This document shows, one piece after another, positions 1-9,378 of a stretch of DNA of 64,000 bases. The first letter of the stretch is position 1, and every line of letters starts with the position of its first letter. Location: NCBI GenBank assembly GCA_963783145.1, contig CAWAMM010000002.1, positions 1,364,001-1,428,000 of the forward strand, read 5' to 3'. Made by a program: the position numbers and the translations under genes. The notes under the pieces are model-generated. The model saw only the letters and a program-made list of their open reading frames with translations, searched no databases and was not told the DNA's origin. This DNA comes from DATGKG01 sp963783145. Lineage in GTDB: Bacteria > Desulfobacterota > Binatia > Binatales > Binataceae.

Positions 1-238
1 GAAACGCACTCTGCGCATTCTCACCGACAAAATTCCGTTCCAGGCTAATCGCGGCGGGATTGTAGTTGTCGATGACGATGAGGAGTTCGTCGCGAATCTT
101 CTTGAGGCGATCGGGACCCGGCGCAAGCTTGCCGGCCTTGATAGTTCCGGACGCGATGTGCTGGAAGCTGCCCGCGCTTCCATCCACCACACCGTAGCCG
201 GTGATCGCGCTACCCGGGTCGATGCCCAGCACCCGCAT
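1..238 (-). CDS. ruvC: Crossover junction endodeoxyribonuclease RuvC (5' part only)
   Basis: RuvC cuts Holliday junctions symmetrically as a dimer, working with the RuvAB branch-migration motor. The gene runs off the left edge, so only the first 79 residues are visible. The start MRVLGIDPGSAITGYGVV holds the first catalytic aspartate (Asp7) in the RNase H-like beta strand. Further on, SLERNFVGENAQSAF matches the second acidic site (Glu) and the DNA-contact segment. ATG at 236-238 is the only sensible start. The gene lies downstream of yebC on the same strand, the usual yebC-ruvC-ruvA-ruvB order, so ruvA and ruvB are probably beyond the edge. Identity is clear despite the truncation. Confidence 0.95.
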   Translation of the reverse strand, partial: MRVLGIDPGSAITGYGVVDGSAGSFQHIASGTIKAGKLAPGPDRLKKIRDELLIVIDNYNPAAISLERNFVGENAQSAF

Positions 239-340
239 CTATCCTGCCTCCTCTACCACTGCTGGTCGGCACCATTCTGAACTGCGTGCCCGCTTCCGCC
301 ACCGTCGGGCGCATCGCCCTCCGTCCCTCACCCGAGGCGA

Positions 341-409
341 AACATGCGAAGCATGTTCCGCTTCGACCTCTCCCAACATGCAGCCTCGCAAGTTCGGCTG
401 CGGGAGAGG
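341..409. repeat. Two hairpins between yebC and ruvC
   Basis: Two palindromes lie back to back in the yebC-ruvC spacer. At 341-357 a 7-bp stem (AACATGC/GCATGTT) has a 3-base loop. At 367-409 an outer 8-bp stem (CCTCTCCC/GGGAGAGG) encloses an inner GCAGCC/GGCTGC stem. There is no T-run, so a simple intrinsic terminator is unlikely. The form resembles a REP/BIME-type extragenic palindrome, and similar palindromes occur elsewhere in the window. It could tune readthrough from yebC into ruvC. Confidence 0.55.
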
Positions 410-416
410 CACAAAA

Positions 417-1172
417 TCAAGATGCCGCGGAAATCTGCGCCAACTCCTGATCGCTGATATCGAAATTCGCCGAAACGCTCTGGATGTCGTCATGATCCTC
501 GAGCGCTTCGAGCAATTTGAGCACCTGCTCCGCTGTATGTCCCGAGACCGCGACGGTGTTTTCCGGAATCCGGGTTATCTCCGCAGTCCCGATCGCGATA
601 CCCGCCTTTTCGATAGTGTCGCGCACCGCATGCAATTTCTCCGGAGGCGTAGTCACCTGAAAGCTTTCGCCATCGCTTGAAACGTCGTCGGCGCCTGCAT
701 CGAGGGCGACTTCCATCAGCTTGTCTTCGTCGGCGGCCTTCTTCTCGATGGTGATGATGCCGTGCTTCTTGAACATCCAGCCGACCGACCCAGTCTCCCC
801 AAGATTGCCGCCATGTCGCGAGAACATGAAGCGCAGTTCCGACACCAACCGATTGCGATTGTCTGTCAGCGCATCGACGATGATGGCGACGCCGCCCGGC
901 CCGTAGCCCTCATAGGAAAGCTCTTCGAAGGTGACACCTTCAAGCTCGCCGGTACCCTTTTTGACGGCACGATCGATATTGTCCTTAGGCATCGATTGCT
1001 GACGAGCGGTGGTGACTGCCGTGCGTAGACGGGGGTTGGCATTGATATCGCCGCCACCCATCCGCGCGGCGACGGTAATTTCCTTGATCAGCTTGGTGAA
1101 GGCCTTACCGCGCTTGGCGTCGGTGGCAGCCTTCTTATGCTTGATCGAACTCCATTTTGAATGGCCTGACAT
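417..1172 (-). CDS. yebC: YebC/PmpR (TACO1) family protein
   Basis: This 251-residue protein belongs to the YebC/TACO1 family. Members are described as DNA-binding regulators, and more recently as factors that relieve ribosome stalling at proline stretches. The N-terminus MSGHSKWSSIKHKKAATDAKRGK is the family signature. The central GYGPGGVAIIVDALTDNRNR and the glycine/acid-rich C-terminal half are also typical. I start at the ATG at 1170-1172. The frame stays open for 37 more codons upstream, but those residues match nothing in the family and the length without them is standard. It sits upstream of ruvC, a widely conserved pairing. Confidence 0.95.
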   Translation of the reverse strand: MSGHSKWSSIKHKKAATDAKRGKAFTKLIKEITVAARMGGGDINANPRLRTAVTTARQQSMPKDNIDRAVKKGTGELEGVTFEELSYEGYGPGGVAIIVDALTDNRNRLVSELRFMFSRHGGNLGETGSVGWMFKKHGIITIEKKAADEDKLMEVALDAGADDVSSDGESFQVTTPPEKLHAVRDTIEKAGIAIGTAEITRIPENTVAVSGHTAEQVLKLLEALEDHDDIQSVSANFDISDQELAQISAAS

Positions 1173-1291
1173 TGATCGAATCCTCGCGCGGGCCGCCTCA
1201 GAGCAAATTCCCCGCACCGGGCGATTATCACACAGAAGCCACCGATGGGGAATGTCTGCCGCGCCGCGTTTTACCGAACGCAACCTTTGCT

Positions 1292-1972
1292 ATGATGATG
1301 CGCCGTAGCATGACTGCCAGAAGTACCATCGGTCTGATGATCGTCAACGCCGCAATCCAAATCGGCGTTGCGGGCTGCTACTATCCGGCGAAAATTCAGC
1401 CTCCTGCAGCTGCTAAAACCCAGACCGTGGTGGAGGTTCCCTACGACCTGACCTGGGATGCCCTGCAAAAGGTCATCAACGATAACCGCTACAAAATCCT
1501 CGGCAATGATCCGAACGACGGTATCATCGAGGTCGAGTCGTACGCGTTTACGCTCGGAGACGCGGACTGCGGCCAGCTGAAGAGCATCGCGAACCGCTAC
1601 AATGCGGAACCCGATCCGGGCGGCAGCGCGGTTTACAATTTCAAGGTCGAACCCGCAGGCCGGGAAGCGACCAGCCTGAGCGTCAACGCCACTTTCAGCA
1701 CCCCGGTCCACGTTCCGCTGCATCCAGTTACCGATTTTCAATGCGTCTCGCGCGGGATCCAGGAAGCGCGCCTGCTCAAGGAAATCGAGGCCGCGGCACA
1801 CGCCGAGCGCCGCCCGACCCCCTATGCCAACCAGCCGCGGGATCTCACCTCCGGGCGCAATACCCTGATGCGACCTGACCAGGACGCTCTACCACCGACT
1901 CACGTCGCACCCGGAGGTCCAAGTCTGATGGGTAACGATTTCCTCAGGAAGCCCGGCGTGCCGTCAGAGTAA
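1292..1972 (+). CDS. Putative outer-membrane lipoprotein of unknown function
   Basis: The product is about 226 residues with a lipoprotein signal: basic start, hydrophobic stretch GLMIVNAAIQIG and a VAGC lipobox, so it should be lipidated after cleavage before Cys. A tyrosine/proline segment follows, then a compact domain of about 130 residues with alternating beta-strand pattern (VVEVPYDLTWDALQKVI, then GIIEVESYAF). The last 45 residues are polar and proline-rich. The overall shape loosely recalls BamC-like lipoproteins, but I cannot assign it. Several in-frame ATGs (1292, 1295, 1298, 1310) compete and no Shine-Dalgarno decides between them. It is divergent from yebC, about 120 bp away. Confidence 0.7.
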   Translation: MMMRRSMTARSTIGLMIVNAAIQIGVAGCYYPAKIQPPAAAKTQTVVEVPYDLTWDALQKVINDNRYKILGNDPNDGIIEVESYAFTLGDADCGQLKSIANRYNAEPDPGGSAVYNFKVEPAGREATSLSVNATFSTPVHVPLHPVTDFQCVSRGIQEARLLKEIEAAAHAERRPTPYANQPRDLTSGRNTLMRPDQDALPPTHVAPGGPSLMGNDFLRKPGVPSE

Positions 1973-2035
1973 GTCCTGTACAGGGCTACTCTTCTCGCGC
2001 TTGACATTTTTTCCTCGCCGGATGAAACGGAAACG

Positions 2036-3118
2036 ATGAAAGGTAAAGTCGGATTCATTCCAGGCGCGCATAAGATCGAATTCCACGAATACGATGTTCC
2101 GGAACCTCCCGTCGGAGGACTCATCGCCGAGATCACCCAGACCAACGTATGCGGCTCCGAAGTGCATATGTGGAAGGGTGAGTTCGGACGGCGCGGCATC
2201 ATGCCCGGCCACGAAATGAGCGGCGTAGTGCATTCGCTCGGCAAGGGGACGAAGACCGATTTCGCAGGTAAGCCGATTAAGGAAGGCGACCGTATCGCGC
2301 CGGTCTACTACACAGTGTGCAATCGATGCGCGAATTGTGTCGCGGGCCATCATTCTGCATGCACCGCCAAAACCGTCGGCGCGCGCCATCCCGATGAGGC
2401 CCCGCACTTTACCTGCACCTTCGCGACCCACTACTGGATCAAGCCGGAGCAGCATTTCTATAAGGTGCCCGACAACGTTCCCGATTCGATCGCCTCATCG
2501 GCCAACTGCGCCATGTCGCAGGTTTACTGGAGCCTCGATCGTGGGCGCGTCGCGTATGGCGACAACCTCGTGGTGCTTGGCGCCGGAGGACTCGGACTTC
2601 ATGCGATGGCGATTGCGAAGGCGCGCGGCGCGCACGTTATCGCAATCGACGCGGTCGCCCATCGCCTCGAAGAAGCGAAGCGGTTCGGCGCGGACGAGAC
2701 CATCGACATGCGCACCTTTCCGGAGTTCGACGATCGCCTCGCGCAGGTCCAGAAGCTATGCGGCGGATGGCCCGATGTGATCCTCGAAGTGGCGGGCGTG
2801 CCGGATGCGTTTCTGGAAGCGATGAAGATGGTGCGCATCGGCGGCCGCGTGATCGAGGTCGGCAACATCTCGGCGGGGCTCCAGGTGCAAATCCCGCCTT
2901 CGATGGTCACCTTCAAGTCACTCGACATCGTCGGCGTTGCGATGTATCCGCCACACTATCTCAAGAAGTCGCTGGACTTCCTTTCGCAGCACATGGATCG
3001 TTTCCCATACGGGCAGATGTGCGATGCGACTTTCCCGCTGACCAGGGCCGCGGAGGCGATGGACAAGAGCGAACGGCGCGAGGTCACGCGTGCGGGACTG
3101 CTGCCGCGCGAGGGCTAG
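2036..3118 (+). CDS. Zinc-dependent alcohol dehydrogenase (MDR superfamily)
   Basis: This 360-residue medium-chain dehydrogenase/reductase oxidises an alcohol, or reduces an aldehyde or ketone, with NAD(P). The N-terminal GroES-like domain carries the catalytic zinc ligands Cys39 (NVCGSE) and His59-Glu60 (GHE). The four-cysteine structural zinc loop is intact: Cys95, Cys98, Cys101 and Cys109. The Rossmann domain has the GAGGLG nucleotide motif, followed by an acidic residue in IAIDA that suggests NAD preference. Substrate cannot be read from sequence. Its stop codon overlaps, tail to tail, that of the minus-strand glycosyltransferase gene by 4 bp. Confidence 0.88.
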   Translation: MKGKVGFIPGAHKIEFHEYDVPEPPVGGLIAEITQTNVCGSEVHMWKGEFGRRGIMPGHEMSGVVHSLGKGTKTDFAGKPIKEGDRIAPVYYTVCNRCANCVAGHHSACTAKTVGARHPDEAPHFTCTFATHYWIKPEQHFYKVPDNVPDSIASSANCAMSQVYWSLDRGRVAYGDNLVVLGAGGLGLHAMAIAKARGAHVIAIDAVAHRLEEAKRFGADETIDMRTFPEFDDRLAQVQKLCGGWPDVILEVAGVPDAFLEAMKMVRIGGRVIEVGNISAGLQVQIPPSMVTFKSLDIVGVAMYPPHYLKKSLDFLSQHMDRFPYGQMCDATFPLTRAAEAMDKSERREVTRAGLLPREG

Positions 3119-5106
3119 CGGCGGCGGGGATCGAAGGGGTCGGGAATAAGCGCCTCGCTCGGAACCAATTCGGGCGAATCGCCACCGGGAATCTGCCAAT
3201 AGAGGTGCGCCGAGGAATCGCCGGCGATGTTGCGCTCCCCGACGATGATTCGATGCGGACCGGCGCTCAGGCCGACATCGGCAGTCGCATCATACCGCGA
3301 AGTGTTAGGGCCTGGATCGACCATAATTGGTTTTCCGTCGATCGTGATCCATCCGTTGTCATCGACGCGCAGATCGAAGCGATAGCGGCCGGTCACCGGC
3401 GCGATTAGCTTGCCACTCCAGACCACCGATGACGAAAACGGCGTGGCGCCAAGCTCCGCGACATTGTCGAAGTCGATGAACTGGTCGACGCGAACAAGAT
3501 GGGGCGGCGTCTCGCCGGGAGTGCCGCCCATATAGTATCGGGCCAGCAGGCCATGCTTCGAACTGATGGACAGATGTTGCTGCAGCGGCGCGGTGAGCGG
3601 GGGAACAAAAGGAATCGCGATCGCGAGCGAGATGGCTAGCGCGCCTAGCGTAAGTTGGGTGCGGCCGCGCGCGATTTGCAGATCCTCGTAGAGGTCGTTG
3701 GCCGCGATCGTCCATCCGAGCCATAGCGGAACCAACTGCAATGGACCCGGCAGTCCCATCAGCTTTCCCAGGTTGAAGGCGACCGAATCGCCGAACACCG
3801 CACTACCGCCGAAGTAAGTATCGCGGTTGAAGGAAAAATCGCCGCGGAAATAATGCGGCAGCGCGAATTGCCACACCGGGTTGAGATACTCATACGGAAA
3901 ATGCGGATTGGTCGAGATCGCCGCGAGCATGTAAAGGGTCGAGAGGCCCGCCAGCCCCGCCATCAGGTAGTTGTAGGTCAGGGGAAGGAAGATCAATGCG
4001 AGCGCGAAGAACGGCATCGCCGGGGTCACCTGCCGAGGACCGGTCGCGGTGCCGCCGCCCCATGACACGATCGACTCGCCGAAGGAGGCGTTGAACAGCA
4101 CGAACGCGAGGATCGCTTCCAGCACGACATAGAATTCCGCATGCTTGCCGCTACGCCAGAAAAACAACAGCCCGGGAATCACCAACAGCAGGATCGGATT
4201 GCAGAAAAACAATCCGCGCTGAGGATCGATCAGCACGTTCCATAAAATGCCGAGGCGCGGATAGGTGAGACCTACGAAGCCGACCGCCTGTTCGGGAAAA
4301 TTCTGATTCTGGGGTAACTTGTAGCCCTGATAGCTCATGAAGAATGGGCCGCCGAACGCGCCCCAGTTGTAGAGCATCAGGATGCCCCCCACGATGGCGG
4401 CGCCCAGCGCGAAGGTGAACAGCTGTCGCCAGCTGGGAAGCTTACGCAACGAATAGATTCCGATCGCGGCGGCTACCAGCAAACTCGGGAAATCGCCGAG
4501 CACGGCCCATCCGGCGAGGAATCCGGCGAACCCCGCGCGCAGATTGTCGCGTAGCTTCGCGGTGAAAACGAGGTAGAAGCTCGTCATCAGGCATACCGCG
4601 GCGACCGGCTCGCCGGTCATTTCGGTGGCGTAGGGAAACAGGATCGTCGCGAATGCCATGATCAATGCGACCGCGACGCTGCGTCCCGGAGTGGCTCCCA
4701 GAGCCTTCCCGAAGCGATACATCACCACGACCAGCAACGCGACCGGGAGGCTGATCGAAATGACAATCGTGAGATAGGTCAGGATCACCCACATGAGCGG
4801 CTCGTGCGCTGCGGCCAGCGGCAGGCTGACGAACCAGCTTAGCAGGCTCCATGGCAGCAGCCCGGTGAGCGAAGTTCCCGGCGCTTTTACCGAATAGTAA
4901 TGATTCGCGATGTTGATGATGTCGGCGGTGTTGTAGCCGCAGAAGCCGTCGATCCAGAGGCTGCGGCGCTCGAGCACCGAACGAATCAGATCAAATCGCG
5001 CCGCGGTGCTTTGATCCGAAGCTTGGTAGAAGTACGCGTAGCTGAACAGCGACACGTAAAAAAGGGAGTTTTCGATCCGCTTGTCGAGCTGCTCGCTTTC
5101 GTTCAC
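3115..5106 (-). CDS. Polytopic membrane glycosyltransferase-like protein with C-terminal PA14 domain
   Basis: The 663-residue product has a long N-terminal region (about residues 1-540) with many hydrophobic helices, in the style of GT-C/GT39 glycosyltransferases that use polyprenyl-phosphate sugars. The last ~100 residues are soluble and read as a PA14-like beta domain: LLARYYMGGTP, then VVWSGKLIAPVTGRYRF, then DDNGWITIDGK. PA14 domains bind carbohydrates, so this end may hold a glycan outside the membrane. I start at GTG (5104-5106), whose bases overlap the TGA of the upstream gene (GTGA), a mark of translational coupling; the open frame upstream of it is out of phase with the neighbour and not coding. 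It is the third gene of a minus-strand operon. Confidence 0.72.
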   Translation of the reverse strand: MNESEQLDKRIENSLFYVSLFSYAYFYQASDQSTAARFDLIRSVLERRSLWIDGFCGYNTADIINIANHYYSVKAPGTSLTGLLPWSLLSWFVSLPLAAAHEPLMWVILTYLTIVISISLPVALLVVVMYRFGKALGATPGRSVAVALIMAFATILFPYATEMTGEPVAAVCLMTSFYLVFTAKLRDNLRAGFAGFLAGWAVLGDFPSLLVAAAIGIYSLRKLPSWRQLFTFALGAAIVGGILMLYNWGAFGGPFFMSYQGYKLPQNQNFPEQAVGFVGLTYPRLGILWNVLIDPQRGLFFCNPILLLVIPGLLFFWRSGKHAEFYVVLEAILAFVLFNASFGESIVSWGGGTATGPRQVTPAMPFFALALIFLPLTYNYLMAGLAGLSTLYMLAAISTNPHFPYEYLNPVWQFALPHYFRGDFSFNRDTYFGGSAVFGDSVAFNLGKLMGLPGPLQLVPLWLGWTIAANDLYEDLQIARGRTQLTLGALAISLAIAIPFVPPLTAPLQQHLSISSKHGLLARYYMGGTPGETPPHLVRVDQFIDFDNVAELGATPFSSSVVWSGKLIAPVTGRYRFDLRVDDNGWITIDGKPIMVDPGPNTSRYDATADVGLSAGPHRIIVGERNIAGDSSAHLYWQIPGGDSPELVPSEALIPDPFDPRRR

Positions 5107-5870
5107 CGCCGCGCCACCTTTTTCTTCGCTTCGCGGCGCGCCTCGGCGCGAGTCACCTTGGGCGGCTCCAGTCCGACCAGGTACCACCCGGCGTATGCGA
5201 TCATGATCAACAAAAGATAAGTCACCACCAGCGACAAGGGTGAACCGATCGGCACCGGCTCGGCATCCTTGCGGATTTTTTCGAGGTCGAAGATCGGCTT
5301 GGCGTTGGCCGGCGGAGCATCGATCGAGACCACGCTGGCGTTGCGAAAAAATGCCTTCCCGGTGTTGAGGCTGCCGAAGCCGCCGACGCGCAAAGCCACT
5401 TCGACATCCGCGCCTTTTTTTCCAACCCGCATGTAGAGGCCTTCGCGGGTCCAATTGGTGGTGCCCTTGAGATCGGGAGACATGATCCCGTCTTCCATCA
5501 CGGAGATGGTCGCTCCGTCGGCGCTCTGGCCGACATCCTCGGTGCGGATATCGACGGTCATGTAGTACCAACCGGGAGTCAGCGACAGCGATTGCATCCA
5601 GCGCGCGTCGTTGGCCTTCATGGCGTTGACCTCGAGTTCGCCGGAGCCGCCATTTGAAGGACGGGTCCAGCTAAACGCTACCGCGTCCGGATCATTGACC
5701 CATGCCTCGGTGCGCCACAGGTCGGGCTGGCCGCCGGAGCCCTTGGAGAGATCGCCGTTATGCAGAAGCTCGCCGGCGCGGGCGCGGAGCGGGCCTGCTA
5801 TCGCCAAAATCAGGAAGATGACCGCGGCCGATATGACGCGAAAACGCCCGCCCCTCTGTAGTCCGCGCAT
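5103..5870 (-). CDS. Exported, membrane-anchored protein with carbohydrate-binding-like jelly roll
   Basis: This is a 255-residue protein with a hydrophobic N-terminal signal (VISAAVIFLILAIAGPL, ending ARAGE). A domain of about 160 residues follows, with the look of a CBM-type jelly roll (LLHNGDLSKGS, then GWYYMTVDIRTEDVG). One transmembrane helix near the C-terminus (LSLVVTYLLLIMIAYAGWYLV) leads into a short basic tail. ATG at 5868-5870 begins two bases after the stop of the preceding glycosyltransferase gene. Position between two glycosyltransferases suggests it presents or binds the glycan they make. No precise family is recognised. Confidence 0.68.
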   Translation of the reverse strand: MRGLQRGGRFRVISAAVIFLILAIAGPLRARAGELLHNGDLSKGSGGQPDLWRTEAWVNDPDAVAFSWTRPSNGGSGELEVNAMKANDARWMQSLSLTPGWYYMTVDIRTEDVGQSADGATISVMEDGIMSPDLKGTTNWTREGLYMRVGKKGADVEVALRVGGFGSLNTGKAFFRNASVVSIDAPPANAKPIFDLEKIRKDAEPVPIGSPLSLVVTYLLLIMIAYAGWYLVGLEPPKVTRAEARREAKKKVARR

Positions 5871-5872
5871 CG

Positions 5873-8833
5873 TCAGATCCAATTCCTGATTCCCGGCCCT
5901 GACAGCCACATTCGCGCGTAGTAGCCGGAACGCTCAATCGGCATCGCAGTCCAGACCGGGAAGAAGTAGACAAAGAGTACCACGGTGCCGACGACGAAGG
6001 TTGCGGCAACGAATTTTCCGCTGTACTCCGGCCAGCGCACCATACATGCGCCCCATCCTCCGAGGAGGAGAACCAGTCCAAGCAGCCCCCATCCGGCGCC
6101 GAGGCCCAGGAGAAGCGCGGGCGCGATCGTCGCAAGTATCGCAAGATGCTCGAACCACAGTTCGTCACCACCGTACCAGCATTCGGCGAGCACCGCCGCG
6201 AGCGCGAGGAAACCGAGATAGACCGCGGGCATGTAGTGATAGAGGAACAGCGTGCGGCCAATCCAGACCCACATCAAAGTGTAGGCAAGATAGCCTGATA
6301 GCATGAAGACGCGGGTCACGGTCGGCTTCTCGATGGTGTAGATGGCGTTGAAAGTCATCCCGGTCAGCGCGCCCCACCAGATTAGTGGATTGCCGCCGCC
6401 CCATACTGTCGCGACCTTTCCATCCTTGGGAAAATGCTGCCAGTACGCGACCGGGCGCAGCATCATCGGCCAGCTCCACCACTTCGATGAGTAGGGATGC
6501 GTCGCGCTGGCCACCGAGTTTTCGTACCACACGATTTGTTTGTAATAGTCGAACAGGTCGGAAATGCCGCCCCACCATCCAAGCAGATAGTGAACTAAAA
6601 AAGTAGAAAGATAAAAGATCGCGGTCACCATCGCGAGGGTGGTCACCGCGCCGACCACACGCCACTCGTGGTATGGGTCAGTGTCGTTCCCCGAAGGACC
6701 GATGATCGCCGGGTCGGGGGGCATCTGCCATACGTTATAGGCCACGAAGCCCGCCGCCAGTACGCACGCAATCACGGGGATATAGAGCTTGCTGCCCAGA
6801 CAGAGCCCGAGCGCGATTCCTAGGACGATCAGCAGCCTGCGCTTGGCCAGCAGCCCGTCGGTCTGCATGAAGCGGAACAGCAGCACGTAAGAGATCGCCG
6901 CAAAGGTCAGGTAGACGATATCGATGCACGCGATTCGCGAATCGACCAGAAAAAATCCGTCCAGCAGCACGAATGAAGCCGCGAGCGTGGCCGCAAGGCG
7001 ATCCTTGAACATCCGGCGTCCGAGCAGGTAGGTCACCCCAACCAGGATTGTGCCGAGGGTGGCGTTGCCGATCCGCCAGCTCCACGAATGGTCACCAAAC
7101 AGCCAAATCCCCAACGCGATCAAAAGCTTCGCCACCGGTGGATGCGGATCGAGAAAAGTCTCCGCGTGCAGATAGTGGCGCGCCTGGCCGACGAAATGAA
7201 CCTCGTCGAAAACGATCTCGGGGGGATTGCCGATATTCCAAAAGCGGGTCGCGATCGCGGCGAGGACCAGCACCCCGACTATGATGGTGTCGACTTGAAG
7301 CCATGCTAGCAGCGGTCGTTCCTCGGGCGTCGGCGCCTCGGGGCGCACTTTCCTTTGGCCTTCGGGCGGTGCGAAGCGATTATACAACTGCAGCAGCGTG
7401 TTTTCGGAGGCTGGCCGCTCGCTGGTCAGCATGCTGAGGCCGAAGCGAACCGCGAGCGCGAATGCGGCGACGTTCAGGATCGAGATGAGCATCGCCAGGC
7501 CGTCGTGGGCATCGAGAAAAACTGCCGCACTTTCGAGGGTCTGCTTGATGTACGCGAGATTGAACAAACAGGTGACGGTCAGGACCGCGAACACTCCGAG
7601 CATCTCGTAGCTTTCCAGCGCCAGCGGAATCACGAAGACCAGCGACGGGTACAGATAGCGCTCGTGCATGCGCGGCGCGAACAGGAAAAATCCAAACAGC
7701 GCGATGAACGAGGCAAAGAACAACGACCGCGCGTTGCGCGCGCGCCACAGGACGTAGCCGACGAACGAGTACAACGGCACCAGCAACGCCATTCCGAGCG
7801 CGAAGAACGAAACCCCGGCAATGGTGCCGGAATCCTGCTGGCGCAACCCTCCGATCAGCGCGATGAAGTTGAACGCGTTGACCGAGGTCTCATGATAGTA
7901 GGCCGCGGTCGAGGTGTAGAGATCGATGATCCAGTTCCACTGATGTCCGATCTGAAACGGCGCGATGCCGATGATGAAGGTACCGAGTGAAACGACTGCG
8001 GAGCGCAGCCACGTCGCATAGTCGGCTTCGAGCAGCAGCCACCATCCCAAGACCGGGACGATCATCAGGCCCTGCGGTTTGATGAGCACGGACACCGCCG
8101 CCAGTGCCCATGAGATCTCGTATTCACCACCGAGAGTCGCAACCACCGCCAGCCACATCACCAGCGTCAGGACCGAATCGCTCTGTCCCCATATCACGGT
8201 GTCGAACAGGAGCGCCGGATTGAGCGCGACCATCAGCATCGCGACGATCGCGAGCTTGCTCTGCTCGGTGCGGCGCACATACGCGAAGACGACGAAACAC
8301 AAAAAGAAGTCGGCGATCAGCGCTGGGCTCTCTACGATGATACGTAGCGTGTCGCCGCCCGCCCCAATCGCGCGCGAGACGATCCCGGCAATCCACAACG
8401 CGTAGAGGTAGCCCGGCGGATAGTCGAGGAAATATCCCTGCTGGTAGGTATGCGCCGGGCCCATGTCGGCGATCTGAAGCGCCCACGCCTGGTAACTTCC
8501 GACGTCGGTGCCGAAGCCCGAAAACTGCAACAGCGCCAGCGTCTTCACCAGGAACAGGCCGACGAGGATAAAAATCGTCCAGCCAAGGTATCGATCGCCG
8601 TCTTCGATGAGCGGGATGAGCAACTGGTAGATCTGGTAAAGCACCAGTCCGAACAAAACGAAGCCGCTCACGACCCCGATGAGTTTGCCGCTCGGACCGG
8701 CATTCGCGGGAGTGGCGCCCAGCGCGGCCAACGCAAGAAACAGCACTCCCCAAATGGCCCAGTTGGCCAGATTGGCCGAATTGGATGGAAGCGCCCGAGG
8801 CGCCCGATCCTGTCGCAACTTCATTAAAGACAT
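5873..8833 (-). CDS. Double GT-C membrane glycosyltransferase (GT87-like half fused to PMT-like half)
   Basis: About 986 residues holding two membrane glycosyltransferase units. The first half (roughly 1-450) has an acidic residue in FGTDVGSYQ and a downstream YPPGY motif, as in GT87-type mannosyltransferases. The second half (roughly 490-930) is a protein O-mannosyltransferase type: FDEVHF (catalytic Asp near residue 541), HPPVAKLL, HPYSSKWWSWP and RTLFLYHYMP. Both should use polyprenyl-phosphate sugars and act on the outer face of the membrane. ATG at 8831-8833 is chosen because a purine-rich AAAGAAAG lies just upstream; longer reading would add a non-hydrophobic tail. It is the first gene of the three-gene operon. 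Confidence 0.8.
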   Translation of the reverse strand: MSLMKLRQDRAPRALPSNSANLANWAIWGVLFLALAALGATPANAGPSGKLIGVVSGFVLFGLVLYQIYQLLIPLIEDGDRYLGWTIFILVGLFLVKTLALLQFSGFGTDVGSYQAWALQIADMGPAHTYQQGYFLDYPPGYLYALWIAGIVSRAIGAGGDTLRIIVESPALIADFFLCFVVFAYVRRTEQSKLAIVAMLMVALNPALLFDTVIWGQSDSVLTLVMWLAVVATLGGEYEISWALAAVSVLIKPQGLMIVPVLGWWLLLEADYATWLRSAVVSLGTFIIGIAPFQIGHQWNWIIDLYTSTAAYYHETSVNAFNFIALIGGLRQQDSGTIAGVSFFALGMALLVPLYSFVGYVLWRARNARSLFFASFIALFGFFLFAPRMHERYLYPSLVFVIPLALESYEMLGVFAVLTVTCLFNLAYIKQTLESAAVFLDAHDGLAMLISILNVAAFALAVRFGLSMLTSERPASENTLLQLYNRFAPPEGQRKVRPEAPTPEERPLLAWLQVDTIIVGVLVLAAIATRFWNIGNPPEIVFDEVHFVGQARHYLHAETFLDPHPPVAKLLIALGIWLFGDHSWSWRIGNATLGTILVGVTYLLGRRMFKDRLAATLAASFVLLDGFFLVDSRIACIDIVYLTFAAISYVLLFRFMQTDGLLAKRRLLIVLGIALGLCLGSKLYIPVIACVLAAGFVAYNVWQMPPDPAIIGPSGNDTDPYHEWRVVGAVTTLAMVTAIFYLSTFLVHYLLGWWGGISDLFDYYKQIVWYENSVASATHPYSSKWWSWPMMLRPVAYWQHFPKDGKVATVWGGGNPLIWWGALTGMTFNAIYTIEKPTVTRVFMLSGYLAYTLMWVWIGRTLFLYHYMPAVYLGFLALAAVLAECWYGGDELWFEHLAILATIAPALLLGLGAGWGLLGLVLLLGGWGACMVRWPEYSGKFVAATFVVGTVVLFVYFFPVWTAMPIERSGYYARMWLSGPGIRNWI

Positions 8834-9019
8834 TTTGAGAACTTTCTTTACGCCGACACGATAGCCGACCTGAGCCCTCGGATGAACAGGGGGGATGGGC
8901 GACCAGACCGATCCCCGGCAGACGACGCCAGCGCTCAAGTTCATCCACAGATTCCGATTTGGAAGCGAGATCAAAGTCTGAAGCTGGCTTGCCGATAGCG
9001 CATATGCTATCAGTCAGCA

Positions 9020-9334
9020 ATGCAGCCATAGATCCTGGAGTTTCATGGCAGTCGGATTCAGAACTTCATAGGTACGCTCGGCAGCGACCGCGCACACGAC
9101 GAGGCTAACGCACTCATCCGCCTGTTTGGAGTCCGGGGAAACCGCCTGGGTGAACCGCGTTCCAAATCGCTCGGTGATGGGCTCTTCGAGTTGCGCGGAA
9201 AAGAGGTAAGAATCTTTTACACCTTCCGTCCGGGGCGGCGGATCGTGCTGCTTGATGGAATAGTCAAGAAACGTCGAGATATTCCGACCGAGGTGCTTCG
9301 CCATCTGCGCAAACTCGTCGGCGAAGTTGGCTGA
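9020..9334 (+). pseudogene. HigB/RelE-type toxin with an in-frame stop at codon 4
   Basis: The reading frame encodes a Gp49/HigB-like mRNA interferase: LRLFELRGKEV-type core (here GDGLFELRGKEVRIFYTFR), then VLLDGIVKKRRDIP, ending at TGA 9332-9334. The natural start would be ATG at 9020, but its fourth codon is TAG (9029-9031). Family members usually have a short start with a tryptophan there, so a TGG-to-TAG change is the simple explanation. No other ATG, GTG or TTG falls in frame before the core; only rare starts (ATC 9032 or CTG 9035) could rescue it. The antitoxin gene follows 44 bp downstream, in the toxin-first order typical of HigBA. Confidence 0.65.
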
Positions 9335-9378
9335 CTTAGAGGATTTTCGTCTTGGCCCGGAGTGGATGGAGCAAATCA

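Noticed and set aside
417..1283. Longer YebC with 37 extra N-terminal residues
   Set aside because: The extra part has no family similarity, and the inner ATG gives the standard MSGHSKW start.
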